Assembly (NCBI GenBank): GCA_012999515.1
Contig: JABEEB010000001.1
Coordinates: forward strand, 1,550,001-1,614,000
Direction: 5' to 3'
Source of the DNA: Salifodinibacter halophilus
GTDB lineage: Bacteria; Pseudomonadota; Gammaproteobacteria; Nevskiales; Salinisphaeraceae
DNA: 64,000 bases
Of this stretch, positions 30,212 to 39,292 are shown in pieces (the stretch's first letter is position 1; every line of letters starts with the position of its first letter). The translations under genes and the position numbers were made by a program. The notes below the pieces were generated by a model. It saw only the letters and a list, made by a program, of their open reading frames with translations. It was not told the origin of the DNA and did not search any database.

Positions 30212-31441
30212 TTACTCGTCGGCAACAAAAGTCACGCCGGCATGGCGTTCCAGGCGCGCGGTCAGCGGCTCGGCCATGAGGCTAGCCGGTGTCCAGAAAC
30301 CACCCGGCACTGCACCCGGATTGTCGCAGGCCAGGCACAGCCCAGCTTCACCGAATATACGTGACGTCGCGCCATAGCCGGGGTCGCGATCACCACGAAC
30401 ACGGGTTCGAACCGTGTCACCGCTCGGCGTGTGGCCATGGAACCGCACATCGAAGAAACCGTTGGCACGTTTGGTGGCGTTCGGGCCCTGACCGGGCGCG
30501 GGTAACACGAAACGTTCGAGCAGATTCCGTGTGGCCTGGAACGAGACCGCGGCCATGAAAGTGCCGAGTGCACCGGCCAAGCCGTACGCGCCAGCACGGC
30601 CTTTCAATCCACGGCCAGTGAGCTGGGCTTCGTTATAACTAAACTCGGTGCCGTAACCAGGCTCGGCCAATGCATTCGTGCGATGGACGACATGTTCGTT
30701 GACCGCGGCCATGACGAACGGCGCGCCCCAAGCCTTCGCGTCTCGATCCCAGAATGGCCGGGTGACAGGCCGCTGTTTCGTCGTCGGCCGCTTGTCGGCA
30801 GGGCAAATCGAATACGGATCGGTGATGTATTGCTGCTGGCCTGGCTCGTCGCGCAGTTGGCGCGCCATATTCGTCATAGTCGCGACGGTACCGCCCGAGA
30901 CACGGCCGCGCATGGCTTGGATGCGCATGGCGACACGCTGGCACGGCGTGCCAAACCGCGTCCGCGCCTGCGACTGCAGATGCGCAACACCGAGATCGGA
31001 TGGCACCGAGTCAAAACCGCAGCAAAACACCAGGCGGGCACCGGACTGGGCGGCACGCACCTGGTAGCGCTCGATCATCTGCGCCATCCATGGCACTTCA
31101 GCGGTTAGATCGGCGTAATCGGTGCCGGTCTGGGCGCAACTTCGCACCAGCGGTTCGCCATGAAGTGCATACGGGCCGACCGTGGAAATCACGACACGTG
31201 TGCGCGCGCACAATGACAACAGCGCGGCGTCATCGTGCGCATCGGCGGCGATGATCGGCAGATCCGGGCACCCGATCTCGGCCCGCACGCCGGCAAGCTT
31301 CGTCTCCGAACGACCGGCGATAGCCCAGTTCAGATTGTGGGCATCCGCGCGAGTCGCCAGATGCTCGGCGACCAGCCGACCGACGAAACTCGTCGCGCCA
31401 AACAAAACGAGATCGAATACTTCGTGCTTGGCCTGACTCAT
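30212..31441 (-). CDS. Saccharopine dehydrogenase-like NADP-binding oxidoreductase (trans-acting enoyl reductase type)
   Basis: A 409-residue protein from the ATG at 31441; an in-frame start at 31468 adds nine residues without support. The Rossmann motif LVLFGATSFVGRLVAEHL is at the N-terminus, followed by AGRSETKL, and VVISTVGPYALHGEPLV and YADLTAEVPW are characteristic of the family. Members include mycobacterial trans-acting enoyl reductases and membrane-associated lipid enzymes. The role here is unknown. It diverges from ubiE. Confidence 0.85.
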   Translation of the reverse strand: MSQAKHEVFDLVLFGATSFVGRLVAEHLATRADAHNLNWAIAGRSETKLAGVRAEIGCPDLPIIAADAHDDAALLSLCARTRVVISTVGPYALHGEPLVRSCAQTGTDYADLTAEVPWMAQMIERYQVRAAQSGARLVFCCGFDSVPSDLGVAHLQSQARTRFGTPCQRVAMRIQAMRGRVSGGTVATMTNMARQLRDEPGQQQYITDPYSICPADKRPTTKQRPVTRPFWDRDAKAWGAPFVMAAVNEHVVHRTNALAEPGYGTEFSYNEAQLTGRGLKGRAGAYGLAGALGTFMAAVSFQATRNLLERFVLPAPGQGPNATKRANGFFDVRFHGHTPSGDTVRTRVRGDRDPGYGATSRIFGEAGLCLACDNPGAVPGGFWTPASLMAEPLTARLERHAGVTFVADE

Positions 31442-31580
31442 TTTCTGGCTCCACATACGCCGATTCATAACGAATCATACGCGGCCGGCAGGGCCCGCGC
31501 GGCGTCACCCGGCTGGCCGGATTTCGTCGGGCACGATAACCTGATCGTGTTTTAACTCGATGCATTCGAACGGACCGGCC

Positions 31581-32339
31581 ATGCCCGAGACACGTGATAC
31601 CACAACCACCGATTTCGGTTACGAGGAAATCGACTGGTCGGAAAAAAAGAAGCGCGTCGGCGCGGTTTTCGATTCGGTCGCGGGCCGCTACGACCTCATG
31701 AACGACCTAATGTCGGGCGGCATACACCGGCTTTGGAAACGTTTCACAGTGGAGTTAGCAGCTGTCCAGGCCGGCGACCAGGTCCTGGACGTGGCCGGCG
31801 GCACGGGCGATCTGGCCGCGGCCTTTGCGCGGCGAGCCGGGCGCAGCGGTCGGGTAACGCTGTCGGATGTCAACGAATCCATGCTCGGGGCCGGCCGCGA
31901 CCAACTAGCCGATCGCGGCGTGGTCGGCAATGTCGACTTCACCATCGCCGACGCCGAAGCGTTGCCATTCGAGGATGCCAGCTTCGACTGTGTGACCATC
32001 GGCTTCGGGCTTCGCAACGTTACCGACAAACAACAAGCTTTGAACGAAATGACACGGGTGGTCAAACCTGGCGGGCGCGTGCTGGTCCTGGAGTTTTCCC
32101 AACCGCAGTTCGAAGCGCTGGATAAACTCTACGAGCGCTATTCGTTCTCGGTGTTACCACGGCTGGGCCGTTTTGTTACCGGCGACGAAGACGCCTACCG
32201 CTATCTCGTGGAATCGATCCGCATGCATCCCGATCAAGAAACACTGGCCGGCATGATGCGCGCAGCCGGCCTGGAACGCGTGGATTGGTACGATCAAACT
32301 GGCGGCATCGTCGCCGTGCACCGCGGTTACCGGCCGTGA
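31581..32339 (+). CDS. ubiE: Ubiquinone/menaquinone C-methyltransferase UbiE
   Basis: A 252-residue SAM-dependent C-methyltransferase acting in ubiquinone (and menaquinone) synthesis. It contains [15 protein letters not shown], the SAM-binding [12 protein letters not shown], and [16 protein letters not shown] with [12 protein letters not shown]. The ATG at 31581 is preferred over one at 31560 because it gives the standard N-terminus. The stop overlaps the GTG start of ubiJ (GTGA), and ubiB follows: the classic ubiE-ubiJ-ubiB operon. Confidence 0.96.
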   Translation: MPETRDTTTTDFGYEEIDWSEKKKRVGAVFDSVAGRYDLMNDLMSGGIHRLWKRFTVELAAVQAGDQVLDVAGGTGDLAAAFARRAGRSGRVTLSDVNESMLGAGRDQLADRGVVGNVDFTIADAEALPFEDASFDCVTIGFGLRNVTDKQQALNEMTRVVKPGGRVLVLEFSQPQFEALDKLYERYSFSVLPRLGRFVTGDEDAYRYLVESIRMHPDQETLAGMMRAAGLERVDWYDQTGGIVAVHRGYRP

Positions 32340-32959
32340 GCGACACAGTCGACCTACCGCCGAAACTGCGGGCGGCCGCCGAGATCGCATTCAACCGTTA
32401 CCTGAGCAACGACCCGAACGCCCTGGCGCGCTGCCGTCGGCTGACGGGCCGAACGCTGGCCGTGCGCGTCAACGACTGGGATCTAGCTATCTGCATCATG
32501 GCCGTCGATCACGGCATTCAACTGCGGCCCTGGCGCGACGAGACGCATTATGACGTGGCATTAACCGGCGCCGCCAACGCATTTGCCCAACTCACCCGGC
32601 GCGCAGACACCGGTGCTGGCGCCATCGGTGCCAGCGGCTTGAACATTGAAGGCGACATCGGCGTGGCACAGGGCTTCGCCGAACTAGCCCGCACCATCGA
32701 TGTAGAAGCCGCCGATTTGGTCGAGAGCATTACCGGCCCGGTGACCGCCAGCGTGTTCGATCGCGGCTGGCGCGCCGCGCGCGGACTAGTCAGCCGCATC
32801 AGCCAAGAAGTCCCATCCCAGCTCCGCGAATATCTGCTCGAAGAAACCGCCGCGGTGGCCTCGAAGGCCGAGGTCGACGACTTCGCCGAACAGACAGCGC
32901 GTTTGCGCGATGAAGTCGACCGGCTGAGCGCGCGCAAGCACGGCTCAGCCGGCGGCTGA
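32336..32959 (+). CDS. ubiJ: Ubiquinone biosynthesis accessory factor UbiJ
   Basis: A 207-residue SCP2-fold protein. With UbiK it supports the soluble Ubi complex, probably by binding the lipid intermediates. The N-terminal SCP2-like region is followed by [19 protein letters not shown], and a C-terminal coiled-coil segment ([17 protein letters not shown]) is typical of UbiJ. It starts with GTG inside the ubiE stop codon and lies 10 bp before ubiB. Confidence 0.9.
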   Translation: MSDTVDLPPKLRAAAEIAFNRYLSNDPNALARCRRLTGRTLAVRVNDWDLAICIMAVDHGIQLRPWRDETHYDVALTGAANAFAQLTRRADTGAGAIGASGLNIEGDIGVAQGFAELARTIDVEAADLVESITGPVTASVFDRGWRAARGLVSRISQEVPSQLREYLLEETAAVASKAEVDDFAEQTARLRDEVDRLSARKHGSAGG

Positions 32960-32969
32960 GCGCAAACCG

Positions 32970-34601
32970 ATGGCTGGCCAAACACGACGGATCGCCCAGA
33001 TACTGCGCGTCGCCCGGCGCTACGGGCTTGGCGAGTTGTTCGCCGACACTTCACGTAGCAACTGGCTAGCGCGCACGCTCGGCGCTGGCAAAAAATTAGA
33101 CGACCCCATCGGCCCGCGACTACGCCAAGCGCTGGAAGAACTGGGCCCGGTGTTCATCAAATTCGGCCAAGCTCTATCGACGCGGCGCGATCTACTGCCG
33201 CCCGGCCTGGCCGATGATCTGATCGAATTGCAGGACGCAGTCGCCCCATTTGCCGGCGACCAGGCGCGCGAACTCATCGAGACCGCCTACGGTGAATCGC
33301 TGGACCAGCGCTTCGCCTGGTTCGACCCCGAACCGCTGGCCGCAGCCTCCATCGCCCAGGTTCATGCCGCCCGCCTACACCCCCGCGCGGATCAGACAAC
33401 CGGCGACGACGTCGTCATCAAGGTGCTGCGGCCGCATGTCCATCACCAGGTGGCGCGCGACATCGCAGTTCTCTATCGCCTGGCGCGACTGATCGCACAC
33501 GTGCACCCGGAAGCCTCGCGGCTGCGCCCGGTGGAGGTCGTGGCCGAGTACGAACGCATCATCCACGACGAGTTGGATCTGCTGCGCGAAGGCGCCAACG
33601 CCAGTCAACTCGGGCGTAACTGGGCCGGCTCGGATCTGATCGCCCACCCGACAATCTATTTCGACCACAGCACCGAGAACGTGCTGGTCATGGCACGCAT
33701 ATTCGGCACACCGATCGACGACGTCGAGACCCTCAAAGCCGCCGGCGTGGACTTCAAGGTCTTAGCCGAGCGCGGCGTGGAAATCTTTTTTCAGCAAGTT
33801 TTCCGCGATAACTTCTTCCATGCGGACATGCATCCCGGCAACATCTTCGTCGACACCACGCATCCGCACCGGCCGCGTTACATCGGCCTGGATTTTGGCA
33901 TCGTCGGCTCGTTGACGCCCGCCGACCAACGTTATCTCGCCGAGAATTTCCTCGCGTTTTTCAACCGCGACTACCGCCGCATCGCCGAACTCCACGTCGA
34001 GTCCGGCTGGATGCCGGCCGACACCCGCATCGAGGAATTCGAGGCCGCGATCCGAACCGTCTCGGAGCCGATTTTCCACAAACCGCTCGCCGAGATCTCC
34101 TTTGGGGTTTTTCTGATCCGGTTGTTCAAGATCGCCCGGCGCTATCGCTACCATGTCCAACCCCAGCTCGTATTGCTGCAGAAAACCGTTCTGAACGTCG
34201 AAGGCCTGGGCCGCGATCTGTACCCTCAGCTCGACCTCTGGGCCACGGCCAAACCAATCCTCGAACAATGGATGGCCCGCCGCGCCGACCCGCGCCGGGC
34301 GGCACGCCGTTTGCAAGATCAATGGCCACAAATCGTCGACAGCCTGCCCGAGTTCGCCTACCGCTGGGCGCGACAGATCGACGCGCCGGTCGACACGGAC
34401 ACGCCCTCCGCGCCCCGGGCGCTGGTCGATGTCACCCACGAACTCCGTGCGACCCGTCGCAGCCAGCGCTGGAGTCTTTTCGCCGCCGGACTACTGGCAC
34501 TCGCCGGCGTGCTGACCGCTGCCGACACCGGTTTGGCCGCACCACTTGCCACAGGCCTAGCCGGCCTCGGATGTGGGCTGCGGGCGCTTACGATTCGTTA
34601 G
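32970..34601 (+). CDS. ubiB: Ubiquinone biosynthesis regulatory kinase-like UbiB
   Basis: A 543-residue ABC1/ADCK atypical kinase/ATPase needed for coenzyme Q synthesis. The KxGQ motif reads VFIKFGQALSTRRDLLP, the A-rich loop LAAASIAQVHAARL, the catalytic loop FFHADMHPGNIFVD, and the metal motif YIGLDFGIVG. Two hydrophobic helices at the C-terminus (about residues 500-540) anchor it to the inner membrane. It is the last gene of the ubiEJB operon and converges on envC. Confidence 0.95.
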   Translation: MAGQTRRIAQILRVARRYGLGELFADTSRSNWLARTLGAGKKLDDPIGPRLRQALEELGPVFIKFGQALSTRRDLLPPGLADDLIELQDAVAPFAGDQARELIETAYGESLDQRFAWFDPEPLAAASIAQVHAARLHPRADQTTGDDVVIKVLRPHVHHQVARDIAVLYRLARLIAHVHPEASRLRPVEVVAEYERIIHDELDLLREGANASQLGRNWAGSDLIAHPTIYFDHSTENVLVMARIFGTPIDDVETLKAAGVDFKVLAERGVEIFFQQVFRDNFFHADMHPGNIFVDTTHPHRPRYIGLDFGIVGSLTPADQRYLAENFLAFFNRDYRRIAELHVESGWMPADTRIEEFEAAIRTVSEPIFHKPLAEISFGVFLIRLFKIARRYRYHVQPQLVLLQKTVLNVEGLGRDLYPQLDLWATAKPILEQWMARRADPRRAARRLQDQWPQIVDSLPEFAYRWARQIDAPVDTDTPSAPRALVDVTHELRATRRSQRWSLFAAGLLALAGVLTAADTGLAAPLATGLAGLGCGLRALTIR

Positions 34602-34611
34602 CGCAACGCGC

Positions 34612-35781
34612 TTACTGGGCGAGCCAGCCCGCCGGATCGAGTGGCTTATCGCCGCGACGGACCTGAAAGAAAATGCCACTCTGCCTGTACCCGCCACTCT
34701 TGCCGGCTGCAGCAATCTTTTGCCCGGCAGCCACGCTCTGCCCCACGCGGGCAAAGACGGTGGAAGCGTGACCGAACAGCGTGTAATAGCGCGAACCATG
34801 CGCCACGATGACAATCAGCCCGTAGCGTTTGAGATAGCCAATATAGACCACTTGCCCCGGTGCGACCGCCTTGACCGGCGTGCCATTTGAAGCGGCGATC
34901 CACCGCCCCTGCCAGCGCATCGGTCCGCCGGATTTTCTCTGGTGAAATGCGGCGATCGTTTTGCCCTTCACAGGCGCCGACAGATGCCCACGGCGCTTGG
35001 CGAACGCGCCGTAGCTCTGGGAACCATTGTCGTTTAATTGGTTTTCCAAACGGCTAAGCAGCTTTTTCAACTGCTTCGCGTTGGCCTGCATCGACGCCAG
35101 GTCCTGTTTATTCGAGCCAAGCTGTTTGTCCAGTGCGGCCAGCGCTTGATGCTGTGACTTGCGACTCTTTTTCAGGTGTGCGAGGACCGCGGCGCGCTTC
35201 TCGCGCTTCTGATTCAGTTCCTCGCGCTTGTTTTTCACACGGCGACGGTTTTGCGCCAAATCGGCCAGCGCCTTTTTGAGGCTCGCAATCTGTTCCGACT
35301 GTGCCTTGGTGAAGTAGTGGTAGTAAGCCAGTACGCGCCCGATCTCGTTTGGCGAGCGGTTGGACAACAACAGTTTCAGACGGCTGGGCTTTCCATTTTC
35401 ATAAGCCGCTCGCACTTGTTTGCGCAGTGAGCCGAGCTGGCCCGAGAGCTGTTCCTTTTGATTGTCGATCGTTGCGTCGAGATCCTGGATCTCATCGCGC
35501 GCTTGGTCGATCGCTGTATCAACCGCCTGCAGCCGATTACGTGCCTTGTCCAACCGTTTTTCTGCTTGTTGCAAGGTATCGGACAAGCGCGAGCGTTTCT
35601 TGCTCTGGCTGCTGATCTGGTCACGAACGGTGGCGATGCGTTCGCGTAGTTTGTCCAGGCGCGCCCGGGTTTTATTGGCTTTCGCGGTGTGGGCGTGGCC
35701 GTGGCCATCGCTGTGGCTCAGGGCGGCCGGGCTGGCGCCCAGTATGGCCAACAGACCCAAAACAAACAGCCACCTGCCCAT
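34612..35781 (-). CDS. envC: Murein hydrolase activator EnvC
   Basis: A 389-residue periplasmic protein. A signal peptide (MGRWLFVLGLLAILG) from the ATG at 35781 is followed by a His-rich spacer, a long coiled coil (about residues 35-260) and a C-terminal LytM/M23 domain. The domain resembles E. coli EnvC, which has lost zinc ligands: it reads MRWQGRWIAASNGTPVKAV where active M23 enzymes have the HxGxD motif, and later HGSRYYTLFGHA. It therefore probably activates amidases at the septum rather than cutting peptidoglycan itself. The in-frame start at 35811 is rejected because it buries the signal peptide. Confidence 0.92.
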   Translation of the reverse strand: MGRWLFVLGLLAILGASPAALSHSDGHGHAHTAKANKTRARLDKLRERIATVRDQISSQSKKRSRLSDTLQQAEKRLDKARNRLQAVDTAIDQARDEIQDLDATIDNQKEQLSGQLGSLRKQVRAAYENGKPSRLKLLLSNRSPNEIGRVLAYYHYFTKAQSEQIASLKKALADLAQNRRRVKNKREELNQKREKRAAVLAHLKKSRKSQHQALAALDKQLGSNKQDLASMQANAKQLKKLLSRLENQLNDNGSQSYGAFAKRRGHLSAPVKGKTIAAFHQRKSGGPMRWQGRWIAASNGTPVKAVAPGQVVYIGYLKRYGLIVIVAHGSRYYTLFGHASTVFARVGQSVAAGQKIAAAGKSGGYRQSGIFFQVRRGDKPLDPAGWLAQ

Positions 35782-35906
35782 TATTTGTTCACGCCGCGCA
35801 CCCGAAACCATACCGAGATTGTATCGTCCACCAGGGCCTGCTTATGCCATAATTGTCGATTGAACGGCGGAATCGCCGCCCTATTGAAACGTTGCCGCGC
35901 GCTGCT

Positions 35907-36347
35907 ATGACGCCTGCCGAACTCATCGACTTCGTCACCGCCCACCCGGTACTCTGGGCCGGACTGGCGATTACCCTGATCGCGCTCGCCGCCAATGAAT
36001 GGCTGCTCGCCAATGGCGGCAGTGGCAGCGGTCGTCCCGTAAACCCAAGCGAGGCGGTGCGCCTGATGAACACCGACGACGCCGTCGTGGTCGACACGCG
36101 CTCGGCGTCAGACTATAAGAAAAATCACATACTGAACGCCATCCACGTGCCGGTCGCCGGCATCGACGAGCGCGCTGGCGAAATCAGCAAGGACACGAAT
36201 CAGACCATCATCTGCTATTGCGGCAGTGGCAACCAAGCCGCACAGGCTGCGAGCAAACTGCGCAAACAGGGTTACAGCAATGTCTACACGCTGCGCGGCG
36301 GCATCAACGGCTGGGAATCGGACGGCCTGCCGCTGACGGCGAAATAA
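35907..36347 (+). CDS. Membrane-anchored rhodanese-like protein (YibN type)
   Basis: A 146-residue protein from the ATG at 35907: one N-terminal transmembrane helix (VLWAGLAITLIALAANEWLL) and a rhodanese domain. The active-site loop is CYCGSGNQAAQAASKLR, with the catalytic Cys present, so sulfur transfer is possible. The order rhodanese-secB-gpsA matches yibN-secB-gpsA in enterobacteria. An in-frame TTG upstream at 35853 would put unrelated residues ahead of the anchor. Confidence 0.88.
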   Translation: MTPAELIDFVTAHPVLWAGLAITLIALAANEWLLANGGSGSGRPVNPSEAVRLMNTDDAVVVDTRSASDYKKNHILNAIHVPVAGIDERAGEISKDTNQTIICYCGSGNQAAQAASKLRKQGYSNVYTLRGGINGWESDGLPLTAK

Positions 36348-36385
36348 CCCGCACACACCAACCAATCTAAACCGCGGAACGAGCC

Positions 36386-36895
36386 ATGGCCGACGAACTG
36401 ACGCCCGACGACGCCGACGACACAGCCACCAACGACACGGCCCAGCGCGACGTCACCATCCAGAAACTCTACGTCAAGGATGCCTCGATCGAGGTTCCGA
36501 ACGCGCCGCAGATCTTCACCGAAGAGTTCCAGCCGGAAGTCAATGTCGACCTAAACACACAGGTCCAACCACTGGCCGAGACCGCATTCGAAGTCGCGGT
36601 AACAGTGACGATCAACGCGACCCAGGGTGAGACCACGGCCTATATCGTCGAAGTCCAGTACGCCGGCGTCTTCGAAATCGACGGCGAGATTAACGAAGAA
36701 GCGCACGGCCAGCTCCTCGGCGCCTATTGCCCAACGATCATCTTCCCCTACCTACGTGAGACGGCGGGCGACATGGTCCAACGCGCCGGCTTCCCGCATT
36801 TCGTGCTGCAGCCGGTGAACTTCGAGGCGCTCTACGCGCAACACCAGGCCGAACAAACCGGCGACGCCCAGAACGCCAGCCGCACGACGCATTAA
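36386..36895 (+). CDS. secB: Protein-export chaperone SecB
   Basis: A 169-residue tetrameric cytosolic chaperone that keeps precursors unfolded and passes them to SecA. The core reads QKLYVKDASIEVPNAPQIF, with EVQYAGVFEI and GAYCPTIIFPYLRET, then the FPHFVLQPVNFEALY ending. The N-terminus carries an Asp/Thr-rich extension of about 20 residues not seen in E. coli SecB, which fits an acidic, salt-adapted proteome. Confidence 0.97.
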   Translation: MADELTPDDADDTATNDTAQRDVTIQKLYVKDASIEVPNAPQIFTEEFQPEVNVDLNTQVQPLAETAFEVAVTVTINATQGETTAYIVEVQYAGVFEIDGEINEEAHGQLLGAYCPTIIFPYLRETAGDMVQRAGFPHFVLQPVNFEALYAQHQAEQTGDAQNASRTTH

Positions 36896-36934
36896 TACGA
36901 TACCGTTCGCTCACACCGGCACACCCCAGATGAG

Positions 36935-37933
36935 ATGACCAACCTCGCCGTTGTAGGCGCCGGCTCTTGGGGAACGGCGCTAGCACTCGTTCTCGCCCGT
37001 CGCGGCTACGCCACCCGTCTAACGGGGCGTAACGCCGAGCGCATCGCCGAACTAGCCGAGGCGCGCGAGAACCGTGCTTATCTGCCGGGACACCAATTCC
37101 CGGACTGCCTCGTGCCAACACCGGATACTGGCGCCGCACTCGACAACATCGACTTCGTGATCGTGGCAGTGCCGAGCCACGCACTGCGGGCCACGCTGAC
37201 GAGTCTGGCGCCCCATCTACCGACGCATTGCGGCATCGTCTGGGCGACCAAAGGCCTGGAGCCGGGAACGGCCAAATTGCCACACGAGGTCGCCGCCGAA
37301 ACACTCGGCCCAGAACGGCCGCTGGGCGTGCTCTCCGGACCCAGTTTCGCGGACGAAGTCGCGGCCGGTCTGCCGACGGCAGTCACGGTGGCCGCGACGG
37401 ATCAAGCGTTCGCCGAACACGTGGCGATGTGTTGCCACGATGGCGCGTTTCGCGTCTATGCCACCACCGACGTGGCCGGCGTCGGTGTGGGCGGTGCCGT
37501 CAAAAACGTACTCGCCATCGCGGTCGGCTTTGCAGACGGGCTCGGCTATCGCGCCAACACACGCGCACTGCTTATAACCCGTGGCCTGCGCGAGCTGACC
37601 GAAGTCGGCGCCGAACTCGGCGCCCACGCCGACACCCTGACCGGCATGGCCGGGCTTGGCGATCTGCTTTTGACCTGCGGCGACGACCAATCCCGGAATC
37701 GGCGATTCGGGCTATTGCTGGCCGCCGGCCGATCGGTCGAAGCCGCCGAGCGCGAAATCGGCCAGACCGTGGAAGGCGTGCGCGTGGCACACGCGCTGTA
37801 TGAGCTCGCGCTCGCGCGCGGGCTGGATGTGCCAATCATCGCCGAAGCCTATCAAGTGCTGTATGGCGGCCGACCGCCCGCGGAAGCCGCTGCACGCTTG
37901 ATGGAGCGCCCGTTTCGACCGCCCCAAAGATAA
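36935..37933 (+). CDS. gpsA: Glycerol-3-phosphate dehydrogenase [NAD(P)+]
   Basis: A 332-residue enzyme reducing dihydroxyacetone phosphate to sn-glycerol-3-phosphate for phospholipid synthesis. The Rossmann motif VVGAGSWGTALALVLARRG is at the N-terminus, followed by VPSHALR, WATKGLEPGT and LSGPSFADEV. The catalytic Lys lies in GAVKNVLAIAVGFADG. It follows secB by 39 bp, with a CDP-alcohol phosphatidyltransferase gene next, so two membrane-lipid steps are adjacent. Confidence 0.97.
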   Translation: MTNLAVVGAGSWGTALALVLARRGYATRLTGRNAERIAELAEARENRAYLPGHQFPDCLVPTPDTGAALDNIDFVIVAVPSHALRATLTSLAPHLPTHCGIVWATKGLEPGTAKLPHEVAAETLGPERPLGVLSGPSFADEVAAGLPTAVTVAATDQAFAEHVAMCCHDGAFRVYATTDVAGVGVGGAVKNVLAIAVGFADGLGYRANTRALLITRGLRELTEVGAELGAHADTLTGMAGLGDLLLTCGDDQSRNRRFGLLLAAGRSVEAAEREIGQTVEGVRVAHALYELALARGLDVPIIAEAYQVLYGGRPPAEAAARLMERPFRPPQR

Positions 37934-37995
37934 CCTAAACTGTTGCTTGTAAACGGCAAGCCGCCGGTTTTCGATCCGCTACCGACGCATTACCC

Positions 37996-38613
37996 ATGGC
38001 GAACCTCATAACTTTCAGCCGTTTTCTGCTGCTGTTCGCGCTGATCGGTGTGGTCTATTCCGACCTACCGACGCTACAACTGATCAACGCACCGCTGGTG
38101 GTGCTCATCATTGTGCTCGACGCCGCCGACGGCTGGGTCGCACGGCGCTTCAACCGCGAAACACTATTCGGTGCGACCTTCGATATCGCAATCGACCGGA
38201 TCGTGGAGATCGTACTGTGGGTCATCCTCGCAGATCTGGGCTTTATCGGTATCTGGGTGCCGCTGTTGTTTATCATCCGTGGCAATCTGGTCGACGCCGT
38301 GCGCGCCCACGGCGCGACCGGCGGCACCGCGGCCTTCGACATGCTGGACACCCCGCTGGGGCGTTTCCTGGTTGCTGGGCCGTTCATGCGTGCCTTCTAC
38401 GCCGGCGTGAAAGCCGTTGTGTTTGCCTGGCTGCTATTCTGGCAGCCATTCGCCGCACTCGCCCCCGAGTTCTGGGCCAACGCTGGCTGGGCGTTGATAC
38501 TCATCGGCCAGATACTCACCTGGCTCGCCGCCGCGATCTGCGTTATACGCGGCCTGCCGGTGCTGATTGAATTCTGCGTGGGGGCCGGCCACGACGACAC
38601 CAACACGCGCTAA
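37996..38613 (+). CDS. CDP-alcohol phosphatidyltransferase family protein
   Basis: A 205-residue integral membrane enzyme with about five to six helices. The family motif D-x2-DG-x2-AR-x8-G-x3-D-x3-D is complete, running from LDAADGWVARR to GATFDIAIDR. It transfers an alcohol phosphate group between CDP-diacylglycerol and an acceptor or the reverse. Which lipid is made is not evident; PgsA-like or an unassigned class are possible. It sits 10 bp before the HAD hydrolase, likely in the same transcript as gpsA. Confidence 0.88.
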   Translation: MANLITFSRFLLLFALIGVVYSDLPTLQLINAPLVVLIIVLDAADGWVARRFNRETLFGATFDIAIDRIVEIVLWVILADLGFIGIWVPLLFIIRGNLVDAVRAHGATGGTAAFDMLDTPLGRFLVAGPFMRAFYAGVKAVVFAWLLFWQPFAALAPEFWANAGWALILIGQILTWLAAAICVIRGLPVLIEFCVGAGHDDTNTR

Positions 38614-38622
38614 ACGGCCGCC

Positions 38623-39276
38623 ATGCGATTGGTTTTATTCGATATCGACGGCACACTAGTCACCGGCGCCAGCAGCGAGCAACGCTTTGCGCACTATTTA
38701 CGCCGTCAGCGTCGGCTACGGCCGCTCGCGCTGCTTGCTTACGTGTTGTTCTTTGTCTGCCACGCGCCGCGCTACGGCCGACGCGTCGTACAACTCAACA
38801 AGGCATATCTACACGGACACACATTGGCGGCGCTACGTCGCTACGCGACCGAGTTCGTCCGTCACGAGCTTGTGCCGGCTCTCTCCACAACCGTCGTAGA
38901 ACGCTTGCGGCAACACCAACGCGCCGGCGACACGGTGGTTCTTCTGAGCGGCACGCCACAATTCATCGCCGACGCATTGGCTGAAGAGCTGGGCGTAGAA
39001 CACGCCCGGGGCGCCCTCGTGGCCACCCGGCGTGGCAAGATCCAGGCGCTCCGGCCACCGATCCGCCACCCGAACGGGCCCAGCAAGATCGACGCGGCCT
39101 ACGATCTCGCCGAAGCCACCAACCGATCATTGGCATGGGCCGAGGCCTACGGTGATTCACCGCAGGATCGTTTTTTATTCCACGTAGTGGATCGCACGGT
39201 CGTGGCAGGCGCCAACGAGCAACTCGGTGCGCTTGCCAATACCCATAATTGGCCGCACCTCACCAGCACAGGATGA
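38623..39276 (+). CDS. HAD-IB family hydrolase
   Basis: A 217-residue haloacid dehalogenase-fold phosphatase. Motif I is VLFDIDGTLVTG with the nucleophilic Asp and the acid/base Asp; motif II is LLSGTPQFI; motif III is the late Lys in GPSKIDAAYDLA; motif IV is AYGDSPQD. The size and helical cap place it in the IB subgroup (SerB or phosphatidylglycerophosphatase-C-like). Following a CDP-alcohol phosphatidyltransferase, it may dephosphorylate a lipid or sugar phosphate; that is inference. Confidence 0.87.
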   Translation: MRLVLFDIDGTLVTGASSEQRFAHYLRRQRRLRPLALLAYVLFFVCHAPRYGRRVVQLNKAYLHGHTLAALRRYATEFVRHELVPALSTTVVERLRQHQRAGDTVVLLSGTPQFIADALAEELGVEHARGALVATRRGKIQALRPPIRHPNGPSKIDAAYDLAEATNRSLAWAEAYGDSPQDRFLFHVVDRTVVAGANEQLGALANTHNWPHLTSTG

Positions 39277-39292
39277 GTGCGCCGCGTCGCAT

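Noticed and set aside
30400-30425. A T-loop-like GGTTCGAACC suggesting a tRNA
   Set aside because: No acceptor or anticodon arm can be drawn around it, and it lies inside the conserved saccharopine-dehydrogenase-like gene.
33762-34439. A 225-codon minus-strand open frame
   Set aside because: Antisense to ubiB, without motif or ribosome site.
37228-37803. A 191-codon Arg-rich plus-strand frame
   Set aside because: Out-of-frame shadow of gpsA; the composition (Arg/Gly-rich) is typical of frame-shifted GC-rich DNA.
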